From contig NZ_VCLA01000027.1 in assembly GCF_009600885.1 (NCBI RefSeq), positions 1 to 51,080 on the forward strand: a DNA stretch of 51,080 bases. The letters run 5' to 3'. Source of the DNA: Streptomyces jumonjinensis (lineage in GTDB: Bacteria; Actinomycetota; Actinomycetes; Streptomycetales; Streptomycetaceae). The position numbers were made by a program, and so were the translations under genes. A model generated the notes under the pieces. That model was not told the origin of the DNA and searched no databases. It saw nothing but the letters and a program-made list of their open reading frames with translations. This document shows, piece after piece, positions 1-8,082 of this stretch; the first letter of the stretch is position 1, and each line of letters starts with the position of its first letter.

Positions 1-197
1 CCGGCCGCAGCCGCGCTCACCTGCCCCGCCGCCGCGCCCCCGAGCACCACTCCGGCCGCCGTGACCAGCGCGAGCGCCCGGCGGCAGCGCTGGTCGGGGG
101 CGGCCGAAGGCGCTCCGTCCATCCCTGGCCGGAGGCCGCACCCGGGGCAGCCGCAGTCGGCGGCGGGCTCGTACTCCTGGAAGACCGGCACTGTCAT
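1..197 (-). CDS. Truncated N-terminus of a membrane or exported protein upstream of cslA
   Basis: An open frame on the minus strand starts at ATG 197, behind a purine-rich GAGGGGA, and runs off the left edge, so only about 65 residues are visible. They start MTVPVFQEYEPAADCGCPGC: a short acidic stretch, a CGCPGC cysteine cluster that could bind metal, a charged Asp/Gln/Arg patch, then an Ala/Val/Gly-rich hydrophobic segment from about residue 46 that looks like a membrane anchor or late signal. In S. coelicolor a secreted peptidoglycan-binding-type gene lies just before cslA (recalled, not checked), and this may be its counterpart. No domain is visible in the fragment, so no function is assigned. 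Confidence 0.6.
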   Translation of the reverse strand, partial: MTVPVFQEYEPAADCGCPGCGLRPGMDGAPSAAPDQRCRRALALVTAAGVVLGGAAAGQVSAAAA

Positions 198-373
198 CGT
201 GTCCCCTCTGTGCTCCGCACGTTCTCTCAGACCGTAGAAAATGCACCTATTCGTTACGTCTCGCACCATATTGGGGTAATCAAGCGACAGAACGACCATC
301 CGACAGGCCGGGCGCGGTCGGATAATGGTCAGGAGCACCCTCTGGCGTCCGGTAGAGTTGTCCAGGTCAGCAC

Positions 374-447
374 GCGCCGCTAGCTCAGTTGGTTAGAGCA
401 GCTGACTCTTAATCAGCGGGTCCGGGGTTCGAGTCCCTGGCGGCGCA
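374..447 (+). tRNA. tRNA-Lys (anticodon CUU)
   Basis: A complete cloverleaf: the 7-bp acceptor GCGCCGC/GCGGCGC is fully paired, the D arm is GCTC/GAGC, the anticodon stem GCTGA/TCAGC closes the loop CTCTTAA (anticodon CTT), and the T arm carries TTCGAGT. The discriminator is A at 447 and CCA is not encoded. It decodes AAG, the main lysine codon at this G+C. Confidence 0.97.
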
Positions 448-454
448 CGCGAAA

Positions 455-489
455 CAGAGGCCCCCTCGCCATCGGCGAGGGGGCCTCTG
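455..489 (+). terminator. Rho-independent-type hairpin after tRNA-Lys
   Basis: A perfect 16-bp stem (455-470 with 474-489) with a 3-base loop begins 7 bases after the tRNA. There is no strong T run, as is usual in Streptomyces. It ends the tRNA transcript and separates it from the cslA promoter region. Confidence 0.9.
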
Positions 490-884
490 TCGTGCGCGCT
501 CACCGCACCGCCGGGTTTCGGCCATCGTCATAGGTTTCCGGCATTTTCATAGGATTCCCCTCAATCGAACTCATGGCCGAATGTAGTTCGTTTGACCCGT
601 GTGATCGTCATAAAGGGCACGGAATCTATCCTGAACCCGGCTGCTTCGGAAGGGCTTGCGTCACCACCGGTCGACAGATCGCGGAACTTTTCGTTCCGTC
701 GTCTGCGCCTGGGCGGGGGCCCCCTGTGCGGCGTGATCGGAGAACAGGCATCATGCAATCGGCGGGTGACTGTCCTCAGTCAATGCGGACAGCGGCCCGC
801 CTTTCATCGGTTCAGGTCAGCGGGTCGAGGGGGCCCAGACCGGAACCCGCCACCTCACACACCACACGCGCCAGCACGCGTGTC
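490..884 (+). promoter_or_regulatory. Long noncoding region upstream of cslA with direct and inverted repeats
   Basis: About 400 bases hold no convincing gene. A 12-bp direct repeat, TCATAGG(T/A)TTCC, occurs at 528-539 and 547-558, one copy every 19 bp, so both copies face the same side of the helix. An inverted repeat, CGAACT (566-571) with AGTTCG (585-590), follows and is directly abutted by TTTGAC, which could be a -35 box. The arrangement suggests an activator or repressor site plus promoter for cslA-glxA. No transcription start can be fixed by eye. Confidence 0.45.
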
Positions 885-897
885 GGGGGGATGATTC

Positions 898-2874
898 ATG
901 ACGTCCAGACCCCATGCCTCCGGGGGGCCGTCCGACCCTGCCCGGACGGCTCAGCTCAGAGTCCCCGCGGAGCTCCGGACGGGCGCGCGGCCACCGCGCC
1001 CCAAGAAGGAGCTGCCGCGATACGACTATGAGCACTACAGCCGGTTGGCCGGTCCCCTCACCCAACCAGATCCGGCCAAGCCGTATACGGTGCAGTACCG
1101 TTCCCTCCTCTCCCAGGAGCCCCATCGAATACGGGCGGCCCTGCTGCTGGGCGCGGCCCCCCTGGTCTCCCTCGGACTCCTGCTCTGGCTGATGCAGCCC
1201 GACCACTGGACCGAGCGCGACCCCAATCTCAAGAACGAGACGCTGCTCGTCCTGGACATCGTCATGCTGGTCTCGATCGGTCTGATCGAGCTCTTCCGCA
1301 CGATGAACGTCCTGTCCAACGCGCATGCCACGCTGGTGGCGCGCGACCCCGTGCCCGTGGTCCCCGAGAGCGGCACCCGGGTCGCCTTCCTCACCTCCTT
1401 CGTACCGGGCAAAGAGCCCCTGGAGATGGTGACGAAGACCCTGGAGGCGGCCGTACGCATCCGCCACCGCGGACTGATGCACGTCTGGCTGCTCGACGAG
1501 GGCGACGACCCCGCGGTCAAGGAGGTCTGCGCCCGGCTCGGCGTCCACCACTTCTCCCGCAAGGGCGTGGCGAAGTGGAACCAGGCCAAGGGCCCGCACC
1601 GCGCCAAGACCAAGCACGGCAACTACAACGCCTGGCTCCAGGCCCATGGCGACGACTACGACTACTTCGCCTCCGTCGACACCGACCACATCCCGCTGCC
1701 GAACTATCTGGAGCGGATGCTCGGCTACTTCCGCGACCCGGACGTGGGCTTCGTCATCGGCCCCCAGGTCTACGGAAACTACGACACGTTCGTCACCAAA
1801 GCGGCGGAGTCGCAGCAGTTCCTCTTCCACGCCCTGATCCAGCGCGCGGGCAACCGCTACGGCGCACCCATGTTCGTCGGCACCTCCAACGCCGTACGCA
1901 TCAAGGCGATCAAGCAGATCGGCGGTCTGTACGACTCGATCACCGAGGACATGGCGACCGGCTTCGAGATGCACCGGGCCAAGAACCCCGCCTCCGGCAA
2001 CCGCTGGCGCTCGGTCTACACCCCGGACGTGCTGGCCGTGGGGGAGGGCCCGAGCGCCTGGACCGACTTCTTCACCCAGCAGCTGCGCTGGTCGCGCGGT
2101 ACGTACGAGACGATCCTCACCCAGTACTGGAAGGGCTTCGGCACCATGCCGGCCGGCAAGCTCTTCAACTACACGATGATGATCATCTTCTATCCGATGT
2201 CCGCGCTGAACTGGATTCTGGCGGCGCTGAGCTGCGCCCTGTTCCTGGGCATGGGCGCATCGGGCGTGCAGATCGACCCGCTGATCTGGATGATGCTCTA
2301 CGGCAACGCCTCCGCGCTCCAGATCGGCCTCTACATCTGGAACCGCCGCCACAATGTCTCGCCGCACGAGCCCGAGGGCTCCGGCGGTCTGGCGGGCATG
2401 GTGATGTCGGCGCTCTCCGCCCCGATCTACGCGCGCTCGCTGATGGACGCCGTACTCCGCCGCAAGAGCAAGTTCGTCGTGACCCCCAAGGGCGACTCGT
2501 CCAGCCCGGACACCCTCTTCGGAACCTTCCGGATCCATCTCTTCTTCATCCTGGTCTTCGGCGCGTCGCTCGGGGCGTCCTTCGTGTTCGGCCACGACCA
2601 TCCGGCGATGATCACCTGGGCCACGCTCGCCCTGCTGATCACGGCCGCGCCGGTCCTCGTGTGGCGGCACTCCATCCACGAGGAGAAGAAGAAGCGCAAG
2701 CGCCGCAGAAAGCGCGGCGGCGGACGGCACGACGCCGCCGCTCCTCCGGCGGGCGCCCCGCTGCCGCCGGAGCCGGGCTCCGGCTCCGCCGCCGGCACCG
2801 GCACCGCCGCTGGCCGCACACCGGGGGACCCCGAACAGACCATGCAGATCTCCCTGGGGGGACGTAAGAAATGA
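898..2874 (+). CDS. cslA: CslA, cellulose synthase-like family 2 glycosyltransferase
   Basis: This 658-residue membrane glycosyltransferase polymerises a beta-(1,4)-type glycan from a nucleotide sugar and extrudes it; in Streptomyces it acts at hyphal tips. The processive GT2 signature is complete: DEGDD (Asp200), DTD (Asp261/Asp263), TED (Glu350-Asp351) and QQLRW (394-398). Two membrane segments lie before the catalytic domain (about 81-100 and 116-135) and several follow it (from about 425). The tail from about 605 is basic, then Pro/Gly/Ala rich. The ATG at 898 has a GGGGGG ribosome site at 885-890. The stop overlaps the glxA start as ATGA, so the two are translationally coupled. I see no PilZ (cyclic di-GMP) domain. 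Confidence 0.95.
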   Translation: MTSRPHASGGPSDPARTAQLRVPAELRTGARPPRPKKELPRYDYEHYSRLAGPLTQPDPAKPYTVQYRSLLSQEPHRIRAALLLGAAPLVSLGLLLWLMQPDHWTERDPNLKNETLLVLDIVMLVSIGLIELFRTMNVLSNAHATLVARDPVPVVPESGTRVAFLTSFVPGKEPLEMVTKTLEAAVRIRHRGLMHVWLLDEGDDPAVKEVCARLGVHHFSRKGVAKWNQAKGPHRAKTKHGNYNAWLQAHGDDYDYFASVDTDHIPLPNYLERMLGYFRDPDVGFVIGPQVYGNYDTFVTKAAESQQFLFHALIQRAGNRYGAPMFVGTSNAVRIKAIKQIGGLYDSITEDMATGFEMHRAKNPASGNRWRSVYTPDVLAVGEGPSAWTDFFTQQLRWSRGTYETILTQYWKGFGTMPAGKLFNYTMMIIFYPMSALNWILAALSCALFLGMGASGVQIDPLIWMMLYGNASALQIGLYIWNRRHNVSPHEPEGSGGLAGMVMSALSAPIYARSLMDAVLRRKSKFVVTPKGDSSSPDTLFGTFRIHLFFILVFGASLGASFVFGHDHPAMITWATLALLITAAPVLVWRHSIHEEKKKRKRRRKRGGGRHDAAAPPAGAPLPPEPGSGSAAGTGTAAGRTPGDPEQTMQISLGGRKK

Positions 2875-4823
2875 GCAGGCAGTCCGTCCGCGCCAACCAC
2901 CGCAAGCGACGTGCCCGCCGGCTGGCGATCGGCACGGCGGTGGTCGTCGCGGTGGCCGGGATGAACGGGCCCGCGCTCTGGCGCTACGGCACGGCGAAGT
3001 ACCACGAGTACAAGATCGACCAGCCGGAGTACAAGGCGGCCAACGGCAAGTGGGAGTTCCTCGACGTCCCCTCCGAGTACCGCGTCAACACCATTCACGC
3101 GGCGCTGCTGCACACCGGCAAGGTGCTGCTGATCGCCGGTTCCGGCAACAACCAGAAGAACTTCGACGCGAAGAAGTTCGAATCGGTGCTCTGGGATCCG
3201 AAGACGAACGTCTTCCAGAAGATCCCCACCCCCGCCGATATGTTCTGCGCCGGACACACCCAGCTGCCCGATGGAAAACTGCTGGTCGCGGGCGGCACCA
3301 AGCGGTACGAGAAGCTCCAGGGCGATGTCACCAAGGCGGGCGGTCTGATGATCGTCCACAACGAGGACCCGGACAAGCCCAAGACCCTCCCCGCGGGAAC
3401 CCGGTTCACCGGCAAGGAGAACGGCAAGACCTTCGTCTCCAAGGACCCCGTCCTGGTGGAGAAGGCCAAGAAGGTCTTCGACCCGGAGACCGGGGAATTC
3501 CTGCGGACCGAGGCGGGGCTCGGCCGGATCTATGTCGAGGCGGAGAAGACCGGGAAGAAGTACGAGACCGGCACCGAGGACAACTACCGGGTGCACGGGC
3601 TGAGCGGCTCCGACACCCGCAATGTGTACGGCATCGCCCAGAAGCTCGCCCTCGACAAGAAGGACTTCCAGGGCATCAAGGACGCCTACGAGTTCGACCC
3701 GGTGGCGGAGAAGTACTTTCCGGTGGACCCGATGAACGAGGCCCGCTGGTACCCCACGCTGACCACGCTGGAGGACGGGAAGGTCCTCGCCCTCTCCGGT
3801 CTCGACGACATCGGGGCGATCGTGCCCGGCAAGGACGAGGTCTACGACCCGGAGACCAAGAAGTGGGAGTACACCGGGAAGATCCGGAAGTTCCCCACCT
3901 ACCCGGCGATCTTCCTGCTGGACGACGGCAAGCTCTTCTACTCCGGCTCCAACGCCGGATACGGGCCCGCCGACGTCGGCCGTGACCCGGGCGTCTGGGA
4001 TCTGGACACCAACCGCTTCGACAAGATCCCCGGGCTGAGCGACCCCGACCAGATGGAGACCTCGGCCACGGTGATGCTGCCGCCCGCCCAGGACCAGCGG
4101 TTCATGGTCATCGGGGGCGGCGGGGTCGGCGAGTCCGAGAAGTCCAGTGAGAAGTCCCGGCTGGTCGACCTCACGGAGGACAAGCCCCGCTTCGAGGACG
4201 GCGCGTCGCTGGAGAAGGGCACCCGCTATCCGAGTGCCTCGCTGCTGCCGGACGATTCGGTCCTGGTCACCGGGGGGTCCGAGGACTACCGGGGGCGCGG
4301 CGGCTCCAATGTGCTCCAGGCGCGCACCTATGACCCCGAGAGCGGCGAGTACCAGCGGGTCGCCGACCCCCGGGTGGGCCGCAACTACCACTCGGGGTCG
4401 GTGCTGCTGCCGGACGGACGGGTCATGATCTTCGGTTCGGACTCGCTCTTCGCCGACAAGGCCAACACCCGGCCGGGCGTCTTCGAGCAGCGGATCGAGA
4501 TCTATGAGCCGCCGTATCTCTACCGGGACGCCCGGCCCGAGGTGGGCGACGGGCCGAGGCGGATCGAGCGCGGCGCGTCGGGGACGTTCGCGGTCGAGAG
4601 CGAGAACCCGGTGGCCACGGCGAAGCTGATGCGGCCCAGCGCGGTCACCCATGTCACCGACGTCGACCAGCGCACGATCGCGCTGGACATGAAGAAGACG
4701 GCGGACGGCGTCGAGGTCACGGTGCCGGAGAACCGGGCGCTGGTGCCATCGGGCTGGTACATGCTGTTCCTCACGGACGACCAGGGGACGCCGTCCGAGG
4801 CGGTGTGGGTCGAGGTGCCGTAG
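2871..4823 (+). CDS. glxA: GlxA, galactose-oxidase-like copper radical oxidase
   Basis: This 650-residue protein has one N-terminal membrane helix (about 17-35, after a basic start), a beta-propeller with Kelch-like LPDG/VxGG repeats and a C-terminal DUF1929-like domain. By comparison with galactose oxidase, Cys126 (in MFCAGH) would cross-link to Tyr294 (in ARWYPT), with Trp293 stacked beside it. Tyr506-His507 (in RNYHSG) and His594 would complete the copper site. GlxA is known to mature the glycan made by CslA at the tip and is needed for aerial growth and pellet formation in S. lividans. It starts inside the cslA stop codon (ATGA) and has no separate promoter visible. Confidence 0.95.
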   Translation: MSRQSVRANHRKRRARRLAIGTAVVVAVAGMNGPALWRYGTAKYHEYKIDQPEYKAANGKWEFLDVPSEYRVNTIHAALLHTGKVLLIAGSGNNQKNFDAKKFESVLWDPKTNVFQKIPTPADMFCAGHTQLPDGKLLVAGGTKRYEKLQGDVTKAGGLMIVHNEDPDKPKTLPAGTRFTGKENGKTFVSKDPVLVEKAKKVFDPETGEFLRTEAGLGRIYVEAEKTGKKYETGTEDNYRVHGLSGSDTRNVYGIAQKLALDKKDFQGIKDAYEFDPVAEKYFPVDPMNEARWYPTLTTLEDGKVLALSGLDDIGAIVPGKDEVYDPETKKWEYTGKIRKFPTYPAIFLLDDGKLFYSGSNAGYGPADVGRDPGVWDLDTNRFDKIPGLSDPDQMETSATVMLPPAQDQRFMVIGGGGVGESEKSSEKSRLVDLTEDKPRFEDGASLEKGTRYPSASLLPDDSVLVTGGSEDYRGRGGSNVLQARTYDPESGEYQRVADPRVGRNYHSGSVLLPDGRVMIFGSDSLFADKANTRPGVFEQRIEIYEPPYLYRDARPEVGDGPRRIERGASGTFAVESENPVATAKLMRPSAVTHVTDVDQRTIALDMKKTADGVEVTVPENRALVPSGWYMLFLTDDQGTPSEAVWVEVP

Positions 4824-4936
4824 CGCGGATGCGGCGCGGGGCCCCGAGGGGCCCCGTCCGCGTACCCGTACGCCCTGGTTTCGGCAGGCGGGTCCGCCGA
4901 TCGATCCGTACGCTCCCGGTCCCGGCAGGCGGGTCC

Positions 4937-4975
4937 ATCTGCCGGACCGATCTGCCGGACCGATCTGCCGGACCG
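4937..4975. repeat. Three perfect 13-bp tandem repeats between glxA and cslZ
   Basis: The unit ATCTGCCGGACCG occurs three times without a mismatch (4937-4949, 4950-4962, 4963-4975), with looser related sequence just before it. The array ends 3 bases before the cslZ stop codon, in the gap between convergent genes. Confidence 0.9.
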
Positions 4976-4978
4976 GCG

Positions 4979-5980
4979 CTACTCGCCGTCCCCGGCGGCG
5001 AGGCCGAGGGCGTACTCCGGCCACCAGTCGCCCGCCTTGGGCCCGCCCTTGCAGTCGCCGTCCGACTCCCCCGGCCGCTTGATCCACAGATAGGCGTCCA
5101 CCTGCGGATCGCCGGTCCTGGTGGTCGGGACCTCACCGAGCGCCCGGCCGGGCGGATTGCACCAGTTCTCCTTCGGGTCGCCGTCCGTGTAAGGGCCGTT
5201 CCCATTGCGGCTGGTGTCGATGACGAACGGCTTGCCGCCGACCTTCGCGGAGAGCTTCTTGCCGAACTCCTCGCTCGCGGCGGTCGGATAGAAGTTGGAC
5301 ACATTGACGGAGAACCCGTCGGCCTTGTCGATGCCGGCCCGCCGCAGCGGCTCGTGCAGCGCGTCGGGCTGGGACCAGCCCGCGTTCCCCGCGTCCAGGT
5401 AGACCTTGACGGCGGGCAGCCGCTTCAGCCGCTCGACCGCCCCCCACAGCAATTGATAGCGCTCCTCGTGGAACTCCTCGGGGGTGCAGCTGTCCACCAG
5501 GTGCAGCACCGCGTCCGGCTCCAGGATCACCGTGGCCCGCCGCTCGCCGATGCCCTTGGCGACCTTGTCGATCCAGTCCCGGTAGGCGTCGGCGCCGGCC
5601 GCGCCGCCCTTGGAGAACTGCCCGCAGTCGCGGTGCGGGATGTTGTAGAGCACCAGGAGCGCGTCCCGGTCCGCCGCGGCGGCCTGCTCGGTGATCCTCC
5701 GGGTCTCGCCCTCGGGGTCCGCCGTGCCGATCCACTCGGCGACCGGCTGGCTCGCGATCCGCTCGATCAGCCCGGCCTTGCGGGTGTCGCCGTCCTCGCG
5801 GTACTCGGCGACCTGCCGGGCCGCCTTCCCGTCCGGGTTGACCCAGTAGGGATCGGTCTCCCTGGGCTGCTGGCTCACCTTCGGCTGATCGCCGTCCTCG
5901 TCGGACGAGCACCCGGAGAGCAGCAGCACCGCCGCCCCCACAGCCCCCGCCACGGCACGCCGACTACCGCTCCCGTACAT
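4979..5980 (-). CDS. cslZ: CslZ, family 6 glycoside hydrolase (endoglucanase-like) lipoprotein
   Basis: This 333-residue protein starts at ATG 5980 with GAGGGGGA just upstream. A short signal peptide ends in the lipobox LLSGC, so it should be lipidated and held outside the membrane. The remainder is a GH6 fold: LYNIPHRDCGQ, the LEPDAVLH block with the likely catalytic acid Asp, YLDAGNAGW, NVSNFY and FVIDTSRNGNGP with the C-terminal active-site region, ending in AYLWIKRPGESDG. It probably trims or remodels the glycan made by CslA and GlxA. It is convergent to them rather than in the same operon, so it must be transcribed separately. Longer upstream in-frame starts only add a Pro/Arg-rich, repeat-derived leader. 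Confidence 0.9.
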   Translation of the reverse strand: MYGSGSRRAVAGAVGAAVLLLSGCSSDEDGDQPKVSQQPRETDPYWVNPDGKAARQVAEYREDGDTRKAGLIERIASQPVAEWIGTADPEGETRRITEQAAAADRDALLVLYNIPHRDCGQFSKGGAAGADAYRDWIDKVAKGIGERRATVILEPDAVLHLVDSCTPEEFHEERYQLLWGAVERLKRLPAVKVYLDAGNAGWSQPDALHEPLRRAGIDKADGFSVNVSNFYPTAASEEFGKKLSAKVGGKPFVIDTSRNGNGPYTDGDPKENWCNPPGRALGEVPTTRTGDPQVDAYLWIKRPGESDGDCKGGPKAGDWWPEYALGLAAGDGE

Positions 5981-6440
5981 CCATTCCCCCTCCGGCCGTA
6001 CTGCTCCGAGGCCGTTCATGAACTTCCCGCCCGGGCAGGACCGGTCCAATCCATCCTGGCACACCAGGTCAGCGAGGCAGGAGGCCCCTTGGGGAGCGGA
6101 CGGGCGCGGGTCCGCGGCGGCTGCGCGCACCGGCCGTCGGACGTACGGCGAACGGGCGGCGGACGGACGGCGGACCGGAACTGTGGGCGGACGGCGGACC
6201 GGAACTGTGGGCGACGAGTTCACGACAAGGCGTCATACGGCCCCTAGGCCAAGGCCGTTCGCCGTTCTACAGTGGCGGCATCGGCCCCGGCCCCGGTCCC
6301 GGACGTGTCCCCGGATTCCCCACGACCACCGCGAGCCCTCCCGTACGGCGCCGGGCTTCTCCCGCAGCCCGTGCCCCGGCGGTCGAGGACCGACCCGGCC
6401 GACGGCTCCGGGGGGAGCGTGTCGTCGGCCGGGTCGGGTC
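5981..6440. other. Intergenic region between divergent-side cslZ and the sortase 3' end
   Basis: About 460 bases without a supported gene. It should hold the cslZ promoter on the minus strand. A 24-bp unit is perfectly duplicated in tandem at 6165-6188 and 6189-6212. Reading frames here have a Pro/Arg-rich composition typical of shadow translation. Confidence 0.5.
6165..6212. repeat. Perfect 2 x 24-bp tandem duplication
   Basis: Positions 6165-6188 are repeated exactly at 6189-6212, with a partial copy upstream. The duplication lies about 190 bp upstream of the cslZ start, on the promoter side. Confidence 0.9.
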
Positions 6441-6549
6441 GCGCGGTTCATCCTGGCGTGACAGGCGTTGTTCGGGCTCATCCTGGTGAGGCGTTGTTCG
6501 GGCTCATCCTGGCGAGACAGGCGTCGCGCGGCTCATCTTGGTGAGATAG
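6441..6549. repeat. Four degenerate 24-30-bp tandem units spanning the sortase stop codon
   Basis: Units begin near 6441, 6465, 6491 and 6521 and share the core GGCTCATCCTGG and a GCGTTGTTC start. Two of them lie inside the last codons and stop of the sortase gene, so the array was copied from, or into, the end of that gene. Confidence 0.75.
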
Positions 6550-7190
6550 GCGGAGACCACGACATTGGCCGTATAGCTGCCGGCGGCCCGGTCGAAGGTG
6601 CCGCCGCAGGTGATCAGCCGTAGCTCCGCCCGCCCGGCGCGGCGCGGGCCGTACGCCTTCCGGGCGTCGAACCGGTCCCGGCCGAAGACCTGGACATCGT
6701 CGATGGTGAACTCGGCCACCGAGCCGTCCGTCCTGGTCACCCGGACCTTCTCACCGGGTCTTGCGGCGCTCAGCCCGTAGAAGACCGCCGGCCGGGTCTC
6801 GGTGTCCACATGGCCGACCAGCAGGGAGGCGCCCCGTGCGCCCGGCTGTGTGCCGCTGCCGTACCAGCCGACCGTACGCGCCATCGAGTACGGCGGCGGA
6901 TCGATCGCGCCGGCGGCGTCCAGACCGCGCGGGACGACGACCGCGGCGGCGACCCCCAGCGAGGGGATGTCCACCCGGTCGGGCCTGGCCGGTTCGACGG
7001 GGGCGTGGGCGGGCGGCAGCGGCACCCCAGGGGGGCGGCCCACCGCGGCGACGTCGCCGGTGGTGGGGGCGGAGCTGGCGCCGGGACCGCCGGCGGTGCC
7101 GCGGCCCCAGAGCCAGAGTCCGAGGAGCAGTACCGCCCAGGCCACCCCGGTGACCAGCCTGCCGGAACCCTGCGAGCCTTCGCCGGACAT
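6504..7190 (-). CDS. Class F sortase
   Basis: This 228-residue sortase starts at ATG 7190, two bases below the stop of the upstream surface-protein gene (TGAGATG), so the two are coupled. It has a TM helix near residues 11-27, a Pro/Gly linker, then the sortase barrel starting PDRVDIPSLGV. LLVGHVDTETRPAVFYGL carries the catalytic His, and LRLITCGGTFDR carries the catalytic Cys. The strand after the Cys reads GSYTANVVV; the residue 12 after Cys, where several relatives carry Arg, is Thr here. The last ten residues, MSRATPVSPG, are encoded by a tandem repeat and look like a late extension. Sortases join surface proteins to the wall or to pili; no clear substrate is coded next to it. Confidence 0.88.
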   Translation of the reverse strand: MSGEGSQGSGRLVTGVAWAVLLLGLWLWGRGTAGGPGASSAPTTGDVAAVGRPPGVPLPPAHAPVEPARPDRVDIPSLGVAAAVVVPRGLDAAGAIDPPPYSMARTVGWYGSGTQPGARGASLLVGHVDTETRPAVFYGLSAARPGEKVRVTRTDGSVAEFTIDDVQVFGRDRFDARKAYGPRRAGRAELRLITCGGTFDRAAGSYTANVVVSAYLTKMSRATPVSPG

Positions 7191-7191
7191 C

Positions 7192-7926
7192 TCAGTCGGA
7201 GCCGGTACGGCGGCGGCGCGAGGAGCGGAAGGCGACGACGGCGGCGGCGACCCCCGCGAGAACCAGTCCGACGACGGTGTGGGGTGTGCTGGGACCCGCG
7301 CTCTCGGCGCTCCCGGTGTCCTTGGCATCCTTGCCGTCCTTGGCGTCCTCAGGCTCTCCGCCATGCCTGGCGTCCTCGGCCTCCCCGCCGTGCCCGGCTT
7401 GCTTCCCGGTGGAGAGGACGGCCGTGCCGCCGCCGCCCGCGCGGATCGGGGCGACGGGGGTGGCGCGGTCGTCGGGCCGTGGCCGGCTCTCGGCGATCCG
7501 GACGGCGCCGGGGGCAGGGTGGTCGTGGCCGCCGCAGGCGACGGTGATGTCATAAACGCCGGGGGTCGCCTCGGGCGCGAGGACGGTGACGCCGGTGAGC
7601 GCGCGGGAACCGTGCCCGTGCCCGGTCCTGCCGGAGCCACGGCCGGCGCCGCTGTCCGAGCCGCCGTCAGATTCCTGGACCGAACCGCTCCGTCCCGCAG
7701 AGAGCTCGGAGAGCTCGGCGGCCACGGCGAAGGCCCTGGACCTGGCGGCCCCGGCGGTGGCCTCGCACCCCTGTACCCGGATCTCGACCTCGTCGCCGGG
7801 CCGGGCGCCGGCCGGATGGACGGTGACGGTCACGGAGTCATGGGCGTACGCCCCGGCCGCCGCGGGCGCGATGACCAGCGCGGCGGCCACGCCGACCGTA
7901 CGGAGCGCTGTCGAGCGTGAACGCAT
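7192..7926 (-). CDS. Exported, C-terminally membrane-anchored surface protein
   Basis: The protein has 244 residues from ATG 7926 (GGGAGG ribosome site). It has a signal peptide ending near AGAYAHD, then an Ig-like module (VTVTVHPAGARPGDEVEIRV, one Cys pair likely between QGCEA and VACGG), a low-complexity His/Gly/Glu/Asp/Lys stretch with repeated KDGKDAKD, and a C-terminal helix (about 218-234) followed by an RSSRRRR tail. The layout resembles a sortase substrate but has no LPXTG-type pentapeptide, so it is probably only membrane-anchored. It is the first gene of an operon with the class F sortase, which suggests a shared cell-surface task. Confidence 0.8.
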   Translation of the reverse strand: MRSRSTALRTVGVAAALVIAPAAAGAYAHDSVTVTVHPAGARPGDEVEIRVQGCEATAGAARSRAFAVAAELSELSAGRSGSVQESDGGSDSGAGRGSGRTGHGHGSRALTGVTVLAPEATPGVYDITVACGGHDHPAPGAVRIAESRPRPDDRATPVAPIRAGGGGTAVLSTGKQAGHGGEAEDARHGGEPEDAKDGKDAKDTGSAESAGPSTPHTVVGLVLAGVAAAVVAFRSSRRRRTGSD

Positions 7927-8082
7927 CGTGAACCTCCCTGATACGGAAAGGTTCACGCGCCGGGCGGGTTCCCGCATCCCCAGCTGCCGCCGTTCACCAT
8001 GCCCACCGCTCTGACCTGTGCGTACAGCGAAAGACCGGAGGGCTTGAGGAGTGAACGGCGACCGTCGCGGGGTGCCGGGCCG

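Noticed and set aside
817..2730. Long minus-strand frame opposite cslA
   Set aside because: Shadow frame rich in His/Asp/Arg/Val; the plus strand carries every GT2 motif in order.
4805..6247. Long plus-strand frame opposite cslZ
   Set aside because: Shadow of the GH6 gene: composition is Arg/Leu/Val/Pro noise, while the minus strand gives a complete lipoprotein with GH6 motifs.
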